Position numbers and translations under genes: made by a program. The notes under the pieces are model-generated. The model ran no database searches. It was not told the DNA's origin and saw nothing but the letters and a program-made list of their open reading frames with translations. DNA of 64,000 nucleotides from the NCBI GenBank assembly GCA_002286855.1, contig NRSV01000008.1, positions 186,001 through 250,000 of the forward strand, given 5' to 3'. This document shows, one piece after another, positions 21,981 through 33,829 of the stretch. Every line of letters begins with the position of its first letter. Positions within the stretch are counted from its first letter, which is position 1. This DNA comes from Bipolaris cookei (lineage: Eukaryota; Ascomycota; Dothideomycetes; Pleosporales; Pleosporaceae).

Positions 21981-24134
21981 ATGTTAGCGCTGCCCACACG
22001 ACGTCAGCACCTGCCAACCATACCGTCACCACCCTGCTCTCAACACCTCTATCAACAACACCCACCCCAGACATTCGCCGCCCAATCTACCTTCGACCAG
22101 AAGATACTCATCGACTACCTTGAGTCGCAGCAGTACCCCTTTGCCACCTCGACCTCTCCTCTTAACTCGTACATGAGCGGCGCACACAGCACCAACTTTG
22201 CGAACCCGGCTATCCGCATTCAGCAGTCGACCCCTACACCACAGTTTCCCCAAGGCTTCACACAACCGTCCATGCTGTCAGCCAGCAACGCCAGCTCCGG
22301 GATCGAGTCCTGGAACAGCTATGGTAACGTGCAGTCACAACCACTCCAGATACTCCCCCAGCGACAGAACCGTGGACACCAGCGCGCCTCATCCTCTTCT
22401 TCAATAGGCTCAAGCGCCTCGCAGTATCAGCCAGTCGGCCACGCCGCAGGTTACCAGTACGTTGCCCGTTCCGAGAATTGGCCCTTGCGCCCAGACGACG
22501 CTAACAGGCATTCAAGATCACTCCAGAACCATCTCCCAACACCCACACAGACTCCTACCCAGGACTCATTCATGAACGCCAACAACTTCAACAACTACAA
22601 CCAAAACGCTGTCAACATGGACCACACCATGTCTGCACACATGTCGATGAAGCAGGCGCTCATGGAGCACACCGGTGAAGACGTCCCAGACTTTGCTCAC
22701 TCAGCAGGGCAGTCGGTCTCCAGTTATGGCCACGACTCTCCAGCAACGCCACACACGGCGCAAGACGACATGGAGCTCAAGATTCCCGTAAACGGTGAGA
22801 TACTCAATAGCCGGATAGACGCCTGGCTCTTCGACGAGTTCTGTACTTACAACGACTCAGAAATGCGCCCTGTACCCAAGTTTGAGAGGACCTATACCGA
22901 CATTGCTGCCGACACTGGTTTCTACGAGCCTAGCACGTCGACCACATCCGTGCCGCAGTCGAAGCCAGCACAGCCATCATTGCTGTCGCCATATCGCAGC
23001 AACACTAACGAGAACGTGCAGCGTGCGTTGCAGGCAGCACAGTTTGCACGCTCGCAATCGCCAAGCAGCACCGCCTCGAGAAGTGACTCACCCTTCCGCA
23101 GAGGCTCGCCCTACCGGCAGCCTAGCAACAGCTTCACGTCACCCATGGGCACTGCCATGGCGATGCGTGAGCAGAACCGCCAGGCTGATGCGGCCTATGC
23201 AATGAAGTCGCACATGTCAGCTAGTGAGGACACTGAGCCCAAGACTATCTCGCCCAAGGATGCTCTCCTGGACTACAGGGATACTGATGAAGACTCAAAG
23301 GTACCATTATTTCCGGATAATGGTGCTAACGAGTACGGCAACCAATACACGGGTGGCGAACAATACAAGAACGCCACGCAATCCAATTTCGACACTCCTT
23401 CATCACACTCCTATCGGCGCGATAGCTGGAACACTCCTCAGTTCTCACCAAACTTCTCAACGTCGACGTCATCGTCACTACAGCCATCAACCAACTTCAA
23501 CTTTGCAACACCATCACTGCATAATAATATGCAAGGCCTTTCCATGAATGCGCCCTCGCAATACCGACAAAGCGCCAACAATATGTCATCGGTCGTTGAC
23601 CAAACGCCCGAGTTTCCTGCACACATGACATCTATGGAGTCTAGTGCGAGTGAAGCAGAGCCGCCCAATGGCAGCCAGAACAGCGTGCTATCGGACCGGT
23701 ATATGAGCAAGCCAGCATCGACGGGCGCCGAGTCTGGCACATACTCATGCACATATCACGGGTGCTCGCAGCGATTTGAAACACCGCAGAAGCTCCAGAA
23801 GCACAAGCGCGAGGGCCACCGGAGCGCCAATCTCAGCACGGCTATGACGTCGGCGGCTATCCTAGAACGCAACTCACAAGCGGGACCCCACAAGTGTGAG
23901 CGCATCAACCCAACCACTGGCAAGCCTTGCAACACTGTCTTCTCGCGGCCATATGACTTGACCCGTCACGAGGACACGATCCACAATGCGCGCAAGCAAA
24001 AGGTGCGATGTGCACTGTGCGTCGAGGAGAAGACTTTCTCGCGAAACGATGCATTGACAAGGCATATGCGTGTGGTGCATCCCGAGGTTGATTTTCCTGG
24101 CAAGCATCGCAGACGCGGCGGTAACCACGACTGA
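21981..24134 (+). CDS. C2H2 zinc-finger transcription factor, Rpn4-like
   Basis: 717-aa single-exon protein. The first 580 residues are Ser/Gln/Pro/Asn-rich and probably disordered activation sequence, with a short acidic patch (DALLDYRDTDEDSKV). Three C2H2-type units lie at the C-terminus: CTYHGC...HKREGH (about 588-612), CERINPTTGKPC...HEDTIH (about 638-666) with a long Cys-Cys spacer, and CALCVEE...HMRVVHP (about 675-700), followed by a basic FPGKHRRRGGNHD. The pattern NTVFSRPYDLTRHEDTIH plus TFSRNDALTRHMRVVHP is the one annotated in fungi as Rpn4, the proteasome-gene activator. The start is the first ATG of the open frame; IDYLESQQYPF near residue 45 looks conserved, so the true start cannot be far downstream. 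The gene-poor flank upstream would suit a long regulated leader. Confidence 0.82.
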   Translation: MLALPTRRQHLPTIPSPPCSQHLYQQHPPQTFAAQSTFDQKILIDYLESQQYPFATSTSPLNSYMSGAHSTNFANPAIRIQQSTPTPQFPQGFTQPSMLSASNASSGIESWNSYGNVQSQPLQILPQRQNRGHQRASSSSSIGSSASQYQPVGHAAGYQYVARSENWPLRPDDANRHSRSLQNHLPTPTQTPTQDSFMNANNFNNYNQNAVNMDHTMSAHMSMKQALMEHTGEDVPDFAHSAGQSVSSYGHDSPATPHTAQDDMELKIPVNGEILNSRIDAWLFDEFCTYNDSEMRPVPKFERTYTDIAADTGFYEPSTSTTSVPQSKPAQPSLLSPYRSNTNENVQRALQAAQFARSQSPSSTASRSDSPFRRGSPYRQPSNSFTSPMGTAMAMREQNRQADAAYAMKSHMSASEDTEPKTISPKDALLDYRDTDEDSKVPLFPDNGANEYGNQYTGGEQYKNATQSNFDTPSSHSYRRDSWNTPQFSPNFSTSTSSSLQPSTNFNFATPSLHNNMQGLSMNAPSQYRQSANNMSSVVDQTPEFPAHMTSMESSASEAEPPNGSQNSVLSDRYMSKPASTGAESGTYSCTYHGCSQRFETPQKLQKHKREGHRSANLSTAMTSAAILERNSQAGPHKCERINPTTGKPCNTVFSRPYDLTRHEDTIHNARKQKVRCALCVEEKTFSRNDALTRHMRVVHPEVDFPGKHRRRGGNHD

Positions 24135-26748
24135 GCGAGTGGGCTTTGACGAGGTGCGCGGAACCGACCGAAGACCGCGGCGACCTTGCCCCTGCAGCCC
24201 CAGGTCTGCATACTTCAGAACAGCCGGGACCGTTGGACTGCATGCAGCCCACGCACCCCCAACACGGCCAACGTGACGTACAGAATCTTCGATTGGTATC
24301 TCGACTGCGAAGATTGTGTGATGGCTGCAGACGTCGCTTCACTTGACAATGCGCACAGACACGCCGGTCGTTCCGGAGCGAGGGGGTCGAGCTATACGCT
24401 TATTTCCATCGTGCCTATGTTAATACTGTACAATACATAGGCTCTAGCTTGCCGCGACTGAGACAGCCGTGCTCCGATGGAAGCCGGCGTTGCAGGGCAT
24501 TCAGTTGTCGCTGGACGGAACTGAAGCACCTGACGATGCTACATGAACATTCGATTGTACAGTATTCTATTTTGTCCTTTTTCGGGTTTGGGATTGAAAG
24601 TTATGGGCATGAGATTTACAGCGGCCACTGAGCGGGCGCATGGGATGATGATACGATATGTAAAAGCCATGGCTTCTGTATACGACAACCAAAAAAGGGG
24701 CGAGTTTGTTGACAGCATTTTTTGCTTTATTGGATCTCTGGTTATCTGGAGTTATTAGACTGTATTTTCTTTCTTATCTGCTTGATCTGCTCATTGCTGA
24801 GCATTTTAATATGTACAACACTTTTCGAGTCTACAAATTGGTTCCTCACTGCCTGTGAATACTTCTTTACACTCGTACTGCGTACTTGGAGCTGTCGCGT
24901 CTTGATCTGCGGTACCAAGGCTCCATTTGTCAGTGCCATCGCCAGCAGCCATCGATTTTACCAGGTGTATGCAACCGGCGACGCCGGCCTCAACGCCGAA
25001 CATGATCTCAGCCAACGAGTATGCAATAAACCACATAGACTAAATTAGCACTGCTGCACCATGCACCCCCCAACTCTATAATCCCAGCCTACCATGGTAA
25101 CGGAACCACATGCATAGTGCAATGTGAGCTGAGCTCTGCACTCCAAGCGTCTTGCAGGGAAGAAAGAAAGAAAAAAACAAACATAAGGGCGAGATGCGTT
25201 ACAGAGTGAGAACGAGAGCGATCTGGGCCCCGCCGTCCCCCCCCCTCCCCTCCCCCCTTAAGTGCAGGATGCTAGTGCCGACGGCTAGCTTGCGTGCGTG
25301 GGTTGGGAGAAAAGGACCACGCATGCGCTAGCGGGGTAGCAGGGCAAAGCACAGCCTCTTTCTTTCTCTTACTTTTTTCCTTTGCACCCTGTCTTTTTTC
25401 TGTTATCTCACGCACGTACCACATGCTCCTTCCTGCCGTACAACACCAGTGATAATAGAGTTTCTTTCTCGTCGTTCTTCTTTCAGCGTTCTAGAAGGTC
25501 TATGCATGCGCATGGATTATGGTAGAGGATGTCTCAGCCCATGGGAAGAGAACGGGTGATGGTTTATCCTCTTTTCAATTTGCAATCTTCGATTCGGGGA
25601 TCTAGAATCTCTTTACTCTGGGATGTTCGGGGATAAAGATTTAGAGCGAGAGTGAGTGTTGTCTACCATATCCACGAGTATGTTTTCAGCGGACGAAAAT
25701 GCTCGGGTCGAGACGAGAAAAGGTAAATAGCTGGACAGACATACAGGATACGCGTAACGAGATTCTTAGATAGATTGTTCCTAACTGCCACCCCATCCCC
25801 GTCTTTCGTAATCGTTCGCTGGAAATATCGGCATCATAGATGTGCTGTAGACCGTTTCATAGTTGCATTTTTTGCGCCCCGCTCCGCTGCGCTCCCGGTA
25901 AATCGACGTGGATGGGTACACGAGGCGAGGTCTCCACATGCCGCCGCATACACACACACAATTTTATCTATTCCCCTCTTGCTCTGCCGTTGGGCGCACC
26001 GCGTATGCACATGTTTCGTCTGCTCGGGGGGTGGTTGCGCCGCTATAGCTCCGTACTTGCCTTCCTTGCTTATGGGCATGGGGGGGGTGCGCACGAGATT
26101 AGTTCACACGCATACGCACGCCTAGTACGTTAGTATCGGCGCCGCGGGTGTGTGTAGGCGAGTGGGTATGGCTGACGGGAGATTGGTCGGGGATGCGGAG
26201 ACACAAAAGAGAAAGATGCTTTGGTTGCGTACGAGCTGCTGAGTTGAGAGGCGCTATGTGGGCTGCGTTGCGTCATGTAGGGCTGAAGCATGCGAAGAGT
26301 TCAAAGACGGGTTTTTTTCTGTGGGTAGGTAGCTGGGGTTTGCCAATGGAGTAGGGAAACGCAAACGCGGTGATATTGCGGGTCTTCATGTGCTTAGTGT
26401 AATACGTCCAGTGTATTATACATACATACGTACTACTGCCTATCAGAAACGCCATTTTAGGACAATTATGCGATGAGTGTAACATCTGGCTGGGATTCGC
26501 ATTACCGATCCATGAAGACTTTGTAACTGCGAAAGAATTCGGCATCGTCGTATTGCTTACCTTATTGCAGCATTCAATACACCAAGCCTTTCGTACGCGT
26601 CAGTTGATTATCGAAAGATATTAGTATACATACATGCAGCATAGTGATTCATCATCTACCCAATCTTGGCTGCACCCACGGCCTACCTTCCATATTTACG
26701 ATACCGACCCAAGACTTTTCAACACTAAGCCAAACTCGTGTAATCCCT

Positions 26749-26774
26749 CCCCCCCCCCCCCCCCCCAAAAAAAA
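26749..26774. repeat. Homopolymer tract C18 followed by A8
   Basis: Eighteen consecutive C followed by eight A are read directly. Its length is likely to be unstable and prone to sequencing error. Confidence 0.85.
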
Positions 26775-27152
26775 CGAAGAGAAACCGAAACATACAATTT
26801 TACTCTCGCCATAGTATAGTACAATGTACGGCTCTTCTGATATCCGGACTGAGTGTACTTGCATTCATTTCAACTCCGATCCCCCCAACCATGCACTAGG
26901 CCACCCCCTCGCATTTCGCGGGCTCCCACACTACTGGTACCCTCTTTTTACTCATCCTCCACTCGGTGGAAAGGAGAAGCTCGATTTAAGGTTGAGAGCG
27001 CGATGCACGGGCCTTTTACAAATGCGTGCGGTTTATAGAGAGGGATGCGGATTACGTTACGTTGGAAGTGCGTTACCTCGGTGTAATGCGTGCTTGGCGA
27101 CCGGGTTTTGATGGATGAAAGGATCCGGGGAGGGAATGAGCCGTGGGTGGAA

Positions 27153-27178
27153 GCATCCGTGGAAACATCCGTGGAAAT
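27153..27178. repeat. Short tandem repeat of CATCCGTGGAAA-type unit
   Basis: Two near-perfect 12-bp units lie back to back, with partial copies on each side (CCGTGGGTGG before, GAAATCATGG after). Confidence 0.7.
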
Positions 27179-28812
27179 CATGGTCCATGCGAGGGATGAG
27201 TCGTGATGCGGTTTATGTGGGTGCGAGGATGATTCATACTTACTGCAGGTTAGCACATACGACAGAGCCTACAGGGGTCTCAACTAGGTGTATCAAGTAT
27301 ATTCTGCAACCAGCTCGGAATATACTAGTTCAAACTTACTGGCGCTTTACTGCTAGAAGAAGATAGGAAAAGCCTATCTCATATCTTTTGTTGCAACACT
27401 TTCTTGCTTATTCTAGTTAGATCTATAGGTACGTATGTATGAAAGAGTTCAAAAGCATCAGAAAAAGATCTTTAAAAATATATCGCTCCTCAACAGCAAC
27501 CAAGATAGAGTTAAGGAAAAAAATAAGTAGTAGCGGTTAAGAATAGTTATCGATTAATATGATGTAGGAAGGAAATTTTTTGTGTAGAAAACTGACAAAT
27601 CCAGCATTTGTTACTTCACCCAGGACCCCTGTATGTTCCTTCGTATTTGGTAACCTGGAGTACGTACATATTGTACTATCAGATGCATAGGCGGCTGCGG
27701 GGAGTGGGACTTTCGGGTGAACCACTCGGCACATGTACCTCGGGAGTGGGAGTGTGTGCGTGATTAGCATTGATGTACTATTGTAAGATAATTGGTGAAG
27801 ATTAGATGTAAAGCTTCTCAATTTTTATGTCTTCATCTTGTAGGTATTTGAAAATACCTAGGTTTGCAGTCAAGTGTACAAGACAGGATATATAAGAAGA
27901 CCTTGCTCCTCGCTTAACCCTGGCTTTGGCTACTTCTGATACTCTGAGGAGCTAGGATTATGGTGCGATTAGGTATTCATACATATTGCGATGCAAAACA
28001 TGGAAATATTAGCGGTTATACACATGAAAAGATAGATGGTTGTAGATTCACCTCTCCCCACACTGATATTTCAGCAAAACATTCATACGCTGTTTTACGT
28101 ATTAGACTCTACCAACTCACAATGCATTATTATGCCCAAATCCCCTATAAAAACGCCTATCCCAAAGCAGTACCATAACACTACTGGATACCCGTTTGGA
28201 TACCTGTCTGGAGATCCAACTGATACCACAAGGCCATCCATGCTCTTCCAAGACGCACCCGTGGACTTGATGCATTTAAATGGACACCTCACCCGTAATG
28301 TCGGCTGGCTGTTCTCAGCTGACTTTTACCATCTTACACGGTAAAGCTCAGAGATTGTCTCTAACGATTGCATTTCGCCGAACTTTGCCAATAAGCAACT
28401 AGTAATCACAGCCTGTAATCTCGTCAAGCCAGAGCGACGCTTCTGCTTGCAATACAAAGACAGGTAGCGTGCATACGATATACTTGTGCGTATTGAGAAC
28501 TTGCTTTAGCGTGCCTTCCTGCCGTTCCAGTCACGGTGGCTCTATTTACGCCCGGATCCTTTTACACATCTACTCACATCGTGTGTCTTTGCCATTAACT
28601 CAGCAGTGGTTGTATTGGTCACTTTGCCAAGTGAAAACCCCGCCCCGAGATGTTGAAAAGAATTTCCATAGTAGGTCAGGAACGACCGCACTTACACCAG
28701 AACATCCACAAAACCCCCCACCCACAGCCTAAACACTAGGCCGCGAGCCTCACCTTCATTTAGATAACCCCATCTCCCACCAATACCAACTTGATAGTAC
28801 TGCATAGGCACT

Positions 28813-28888
28813 TGTAGGCTTCCGGCCTACACGTCTTATGTAGCCAGATCGGGCTGAGAAAAGACGTTAAACTACAATAATAATAATC
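28813..28888 (+). repeat. Retroposon 3' tail-like sequence ending in AAT repeats
   Basis: A GGCTTCCGGCC hairpin-like core, then GTCTTATGTAGCC, GGGCTGA, AAGACGTTAAACTAC and four AAT units. A diverged relative lies on the minus strand at 44494-44570. Hairpin plus GGCTGA plus simple trinucleotide tail is typical of 3' ends of fungal non-LTR elements and the SINEs they mobilise. No body of an element was recognised upstream. Confidence 0.45.
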
Positions 28889-28901
28889 CACAAAAACCAC
28901 T

Positions 28902-29186
28902 ATGGTCACCAGCACCAAGTACCCTGACCTGGAAGTTGCTGTTCATGTTAACGACTGGCCATTACAGGAGTACGATAATGGCAACGAGAATCCTCCGCCA
29001 AGCACCGTTATAGAATACTTCGAAGCTAAATCAAGGGCTGAATTTGCCGTGATAACCACCTTCACGCGGCGACAAAGACATTCTTCAATAGGGTGTGTCA
29101 AAAAGCTCTTTCTGATTTGGACTTATAAGCAGGGAAATAGTGGTGATGGCATTCTAGTGATCTTATTTCGGAGATTTACAAACTAG
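28902..29186 (+). pseudogene. Broken N-terminal fragment of a DUF7918-like gene
   Basis: The 94-codon frame begins TKYPDLEVAVHVNDWPLQEY and continues with VIEYFEAKSRAEFAVITTF, which looks like the N-terminus of fungal DUF7918 proteins (function unknown). After TTFT the family pattern continues in another frame as GDKDILQ and then hits a stop, so the gene is frameshifted and truncated. No later part of the domain was found downstream. It begins 14 bp after the AAT-repeat tail at 28813-28888, so a retroposon insertion may have separated it from its promoter. Family assignment is from memory of the pattern and moderately uncertain. Confidence 0.42.
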
Positions 29187-29604
29187 TGTGGACTTTTACC
29201 TTCTCAAGTGCCCTATGATAGTACCTCCGACGGCCTTTTAATATTATGCATCCTCCTTATTGCTCTTCTCCCCTATCTCATTATCTCTTCAGCATATGTG
29301 ATCTTCAGTCTCAGACCAAATATGATGATTTTTCCTTGCTGTCCTAACTGAAGGCTCAGCTTCTCATCGAGAAAAGATAAGACTCATTGTCTGAGAAATC
29401 ATTGAGTTAAGTGAAGGCGAGGAAATTATAGTAATCCTGTCTCAGACCTAGGATGAAATAATTTCTACTTACTATGACCAAGCTAGATAGTAAAATAGTT
29501 GAACATTGAACCGAAGTCATGCTTGAGAATGAGAGAAGATAACTATCCTGAAAAGCTTTATCTCCACATACCAAATACATCGCACCCCACATTCATCTGA
29601 ACTT

Positions 29605-30798
29605 CTACCACCGCGGTGCCGTCACAGTAGGCGAAGCATACGTCTCACTCCACGTAGCCGTATACTTTGAACTCCCCACAATAGTCTGACTCCTCGCATC
29701 CACATACGTCGCGCTCGTCACCACGCTATTAGTCCCAATCCACGTACTCCACGGCGTCGCCGTCGAAACACCCTTGATGGGGCCCACCGCAACGGCAATC
29801 GTTTCCGGCCACGCACCAGACCACACTGTTGGGCCTGGGATAACATAGTCGGTGGGACAGGGGGCACTGGACCCAGTTGGTTTCTTTGTTTCAGTCGAGC
29901 AGTAGATCTGTATTTGCATCAGCATACCATACTTATACTACTATCAACACAATAATCAGTGGTAGTAGTAGTAGTAGCAGAAGAAGAAGAAGAAGAAGAA
30001 GAAGAAGAAGAAGAAGAAGAAGAAGAAGAAGAGGGAAATAAACGAACATTATGCACAACCCCCGGATCCTCATACGAATACGCCCCAGGAAACCCCACTC
30101 CCTCCGGCAACTCGACCTCGCCACCCCTCACAACCTCAATCTGCACACAATCCGGATAAAACTGTGCCCCTCTCCGCGGGTTCTGCGCAAAACTCACGTC
30201 GCCCTCGTGCAGGCCGATCATCTCAGCGCGGATAAGGTACGGTCCTGCTTTCAGGCCCGCAGGTATGCGCACATTCATGTGTCCGTAGTTCGCACGGATG
30301 TCCGCTGTGGTACTCCATTTGCCGGGCTGCGGGAAGGGATTGCTTTCGATTTTACCGGCGTGCCAGAGTTTGACGAAGGAAGAGTTTGTTGGTGGGTCTG
30401 GCGAGATGTATATGAGTGAGGGACCATGGTGCGAGTATGCAATTACTTCATCGGTATTGTTGCGTAGCTCGTGGTGCCAGTCAAATGTCAGGTTGTCGCC
30501 TGGAGCCACTTTGATGGTTTCGTGGGCTTGGACGTCTCCCATAACGTTGCAGCGCATGTCGATGGAGGAGAGGTCCTTGACGGGCGAATTATTGTAGCCG
30601 CCTTTCCCATTTTGCCCGTTGTATCCAGGTATTCGGACGCCGGTGAAGGTGCCTTGGTCGACGCCATTGACGAAGACGCCCTAAGAGTGGGTTAGTAGGG
30701 GAGAAGTTTAGAGGAGGGGCCTAGTGTACCCAGATGAATGTGTGGGCGCATGCTTGGCTTGCGAGGAGCGAGAGGATGAGGGCGTAGTTAGGAGCCAT
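29605..30798 (-). CDS. AA9 lytic polysaccharide monooxygenase, secreted
   Basis: Copper enzyme that oxidatively cleaves cellulose or related glucans outside the cell. Exon 1 is 30798-30730 and exon 2 begins at 30680 (49-nt intron with a CTAAC branch site). A signal peptide (LILSLLASQACA) ends directly before HTFIW, giving the N-terminal His of the histidine brace. The second His lies in YSHHGPSLIYISP, the axial Tyr in AQFYPDCVQIEV, and the paired cysteines in DMRCN and YPDC. A long Ser run encoded by the repeat at 29979-30033 and a Thr run form a linker. To read on into a Cys- and Thr-rich C-terminal segment (stop at 29605) a 41-nt intron (29948-29908) is needed, giving 367 aa. Without it, translation stops at 29919. 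No CBM1 is seen. The catalytic domain call is firm; the last junction is not. Confidence 0.87.
29979..30033. repeat. AGA/TCT trinucleotide repeat coding for polyserine
   Basis: An uninterrupted AGA array of about 18 units, preceded on the plus strand by about five GTA units (29962-29976). On the minus strand it encodes the Ser linker of the AA9 protein and is in frame, so length changes alter linker length only. Confidence 0.85.
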
Positions 30799-31905
30799 TA
30801 TGACAGCGAGGACAAGGAAGCCCGAAGAGATGGATGAGCGTAATGCGAGGTGTTTCTGGAGACGCTCATGGTGAAATTTATAGCGAAGTGGTTCACTGTG
30901 TGTGTATACATCTGAGGGCAGATGATGAGGCTAGTGTATTGCCATGCAATATACCCGTTCTGTCCCATATTATTAATTTAGGACGGGTGCCTAATCCATC
31001 CACACAGGCTTGCAGACAGAACATCTCGGGCGGGGAGATCGGATTTATGCCCGACCCTGCACGACATACGTGCTGGAAATAGGTATTCGTTTTGGTGGCA
31101 TGCATATGGATAGTCTGAGACGCCCCGCGGACACTGTATTGCCATGGTAGTACCCCGTATAGTTTGGTGCAGTCTTTGTGGCTTCTTTGAGAGCTATTTT
31201 AGGGCTCACCGATTCCCTCGTTACATCAATGGATGAGGTAGGGGGGTTAAGTGAAGACATGTGAAGTCGTACGCCACAGCCTTTCACGAAGACTTGTACG
31301 AACTATCGGATTTATATAGACATAGGAGACGGTATTGCAGGTGAATGTTATGTCGTGAATGGAATAAATCAAGTCCTCAGAGATGCTGTAGGCGCTTCAC
31401 GCCCATCAATCTAGCATTGAATGTACTCATTAGGGAGCCTGTTCGGGTCTCAGTGTTGTGAGTAAAACGCTTGCCTCCACCAGCCGTCGGTAGGAACACA
31501 TGATAATCGGAAAGGCAATCGGCCTTTAATAGTAACTCCAGCAGCCAATGCGACAATAAAAAACCATATACATTCACAAGACGACGACGATGGTGAAATT
31601 CGATCCACGTGCCGTAGAGCCCTAGATCGGTATTTGCACACGCGCGATCTCTACCCCCGCAACTTCCCCCGCCGCTGATTGGCTCATGCCGCAACCAACG
31701 GCGCTATTTTATCAGGTCCGGCGCTGCTGACTGCACTTGACCTCCCATTTCCCTCACCCCAAGGCTCCTGTATAACCGCGCACACACATCCCACACCTCG
31801 CAAGCAACGCCCCGAGGTATAAAAGGCCATTCGCTTTTGGATCTTCTGCAGCAAATTTTCTGTTTGTTATTTGCTTGGTTTTTTGTCCAATCGTAGCGAG
31901 GTAAA
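30799..31905. other. Divergent intergenic region between AA9 and SERF genes
   Basis: No gene is recognised. The right part is the SERF promoter, with a CCAAT-type GATTGGC at about 31677 and the TATA box at 31818. Confidence 0.5.
31818..31824 (+). promoter_or_regulatory. TATA box of the SERF-like gene
   Basis: TATAAAA lies 82-88 bp before the start codon at 31906, with an inverted CCAAT (ATTGG) about 140 bp further up. This is a conventional compact core promoter. Confidence 0.55.
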
Positions 31906-32333
31906 ATGGCGCGTGGCAACCAGCGTGACAAGGCTAGGGAGAAGAACCTCAAGGAGCAGGCCTCAAAGGTTAGTTTTTCTGGGTTGCCCAACACCGCAGA
32001 AAGGGCGTTACTATGGTATCTGCAATTTTGCTGACGTTTTGATAGAAATCCAAGAATACGGTATGTATATTGTAAAGAAACATTGAATACACCGCCAAAG
32101 AGAGCAGGCGGCTAACGGAGAGGCTGTTAGCAATCTGGTACCGAGTTTGCCCGCACCAAGGAGAACGTTGCAGCTATCATGCGCGCTAAGCAGGCTGCTG
32201 GTAAGTTGTCCCTCTGCCTGCCACGCATCTGCTGCGTTGTTGCAGCGTGTGGATGCAGACGTGGCGTTGTGGAATACCAATGCTGACATTTGGTATAGCT
32301 GAGGCGAAGAAGGCTGAAGCTGCCAAGAAATGA
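31906..32333 (+). CDS. SERF/4F5 family small basic protein with a 15-nt microexon
   Basis: 60-aa protein from four exons: 31906-31968, 32046-32060, 32131-32200 and 32299-32333. It reads MARGNQRDKAREKNLKEQAS then KSKNT, QSGTEFARTKENVAAIMRAK and AEAKKAEAAKK. This is the 4F5/SERF family: tiny, Lys/Ala-rich, disordered proteins that bind acidic partners and RNA and speed amyloid formation in animals. The second exon has only five codons, with acceptor GATAG, donor GTATGT and correct phase on both sides; the family sequence requires it. All introns have good GT-AG ends. The first ATG is the only possible start. Function in fungi is poorly known. Confidence 0.9.
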
Positions 32334-32941
32334 GCAGCTGCAAGCGCGCTGCGGCAACGATTACAGCAGCAACTTAGACAGCCTCAGCTATTGAGTAGCT
32401 GAGTTTTACGGAAAAGGAATTGGCGGTTTACGAGTTACGGGTGTTAGCGAGTTGTTTGGATACCAAATACACTGATTTTTGATTTTGCAAATGTTGTGAT
32501 GTTACTCATTTCGCTGATCCCATCTTGAGTCAGCCCTCTGCCTTGTTATGTGCTTTTCAACAACTCTTCAATTCACAAACATCACGATGGCCAAGTCAAA
32601 GACAGGGGAACAGAGATAGTGGCGACCACTTGGGTCTAGCTCTAATACTTTAAAAGGTTTAACAAACGCGAACAAAATCCCTGCCAAAAGTACCCAGCAG
32701 GCACCACAGCGCGGCAATACATCGCAGCATGTGGGGAATACGGTATAATGCAAACTCCCTAGCAAATGATAAAATGGTATAAAGAGGCCAGCGGAAAAAA
32801 AGAAGGCACCCAAGCGGAAGACCTTCTCCATCGCCGACCTCGTCATAAGAATCTCGCCTCCTTCCCCCTCTATGTTTCTCCTGACTAGAACACCCAACCC
32901 CGACCACCCATTACACCCCATTGTGATTTCGTCTCGACAAT

Positions 32942-33829
32942 TTAAGCAATCATGCCGGCATAGCCGCCAAAGTTGTTGATAGCCGCGGTAGGGGGGAAGG
33001 ATCCCGCGCCGCACAGGCATTGGCACGAGCAAGCAATGCCTTGGCCGTCCATGCCGGATCCAGCAATGACCTGGGCAGGAGGAGGAGGAGAAGCGGCAGG
33101 AGGAGCAGGAGCCGCAGACGCTGAGGCCGTAGGAGCAGCGGAGCCGCCTCCAGCAATGACACCGACGGTGGAGGGGGCTGCAGCCGCACCGGGGTCAACG
33201 ATTTGAAGACCGCCTTCTACAAGGTCCGTGCCGTTGGTCTTGATGGCCAGCGTCTTGAAGTCGGCCATTGTCTTGTCGCCCGTCTCGGCGGGGTTGATGG
33301 AAAAGACCATGCCTTTGCCGCAGTGGATGCCGTTCTTTTGCTTGCAGTAAAACCCTTTTTCTCGTGTTAGTTGACTGTTCGCATTGTCGCAAAAAATTGT
33401 TGGGTAGGCTTACAGAGTGGCTCCGTGGTCTCGACGGTCATGTTCCAGGTGACGCCGGGCATACCCTCTGGGTTGGGCATGAAGCCAGAGTCCATTCCTC
33501 CCTCCATCTTCTTGCATGGTTCAGCAAAAGTCGACTGGGTGACGGTGTGATTCTTCTGCATGAACTCGAAGACGACCATGTCGCCGACGTTGGCCTTGAT
33601 GGTGTCGGGAGTATATTCTAGCTTGGGTGCCATACCCGCCGCAACAGGCTTCATTCCACCAACAATAACCTACCATGTATTAGCATAGGGGGGCTCGAGC
33701 TTTTAATAGTGTGACTGTGCTTACAGTGTGGATTTTCTGACCAGCTGCTGGAGCAGGAGCAACCTCCATAACCATCATCTCAGCAGAGGCCAAGACGGCG
33801 GCCAAAGGTAGTGCTGTGAAGTACTTCAT
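32942..33829 (-). CDS. Secreted cupredoxin-fold (extracellular serine-rich-type) protein
   Basis: Exons 33829-33725, 33669-33414 and 33354-32942 give 257 aa. A signal peptide (MKYFTALPLAAVLASA) is followed by a plastocyanin-like domain. KANVGDMVVFEF and NHTVTQSTF hold the first His ligand, and PLWFYC, IHC and GKGM give the Cys, His and Met of a type I copper site. The Trp codon before FYC is split by an intron, and reading through it would destroy the site. The C-terminal 90 residues are Ala/Pro/Ser-rich, end with CSCQCLCG and a mildly hydrophobic stretch, and could carry a GPI signal, although this is weak. Homologues are common secreted or cell-surface fungal proteins of unknown substrate. 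Confidence 0.85.

Larger units (their letters stand above)
24135..28812. other. Gene-poor stretch downstream of the RPN4-like gene
   Basis: It contains the 3' region of the zinc-finger gene and simple-sequence tracts: C-rich at about 25236-25257, C18A8 at 26749-26774, and 12-bp repeats at 27153-27178. Open frames are all short and unrecognisable, and none is flanked by good splice sites. I see no coding gene. Confidence 0.5.
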
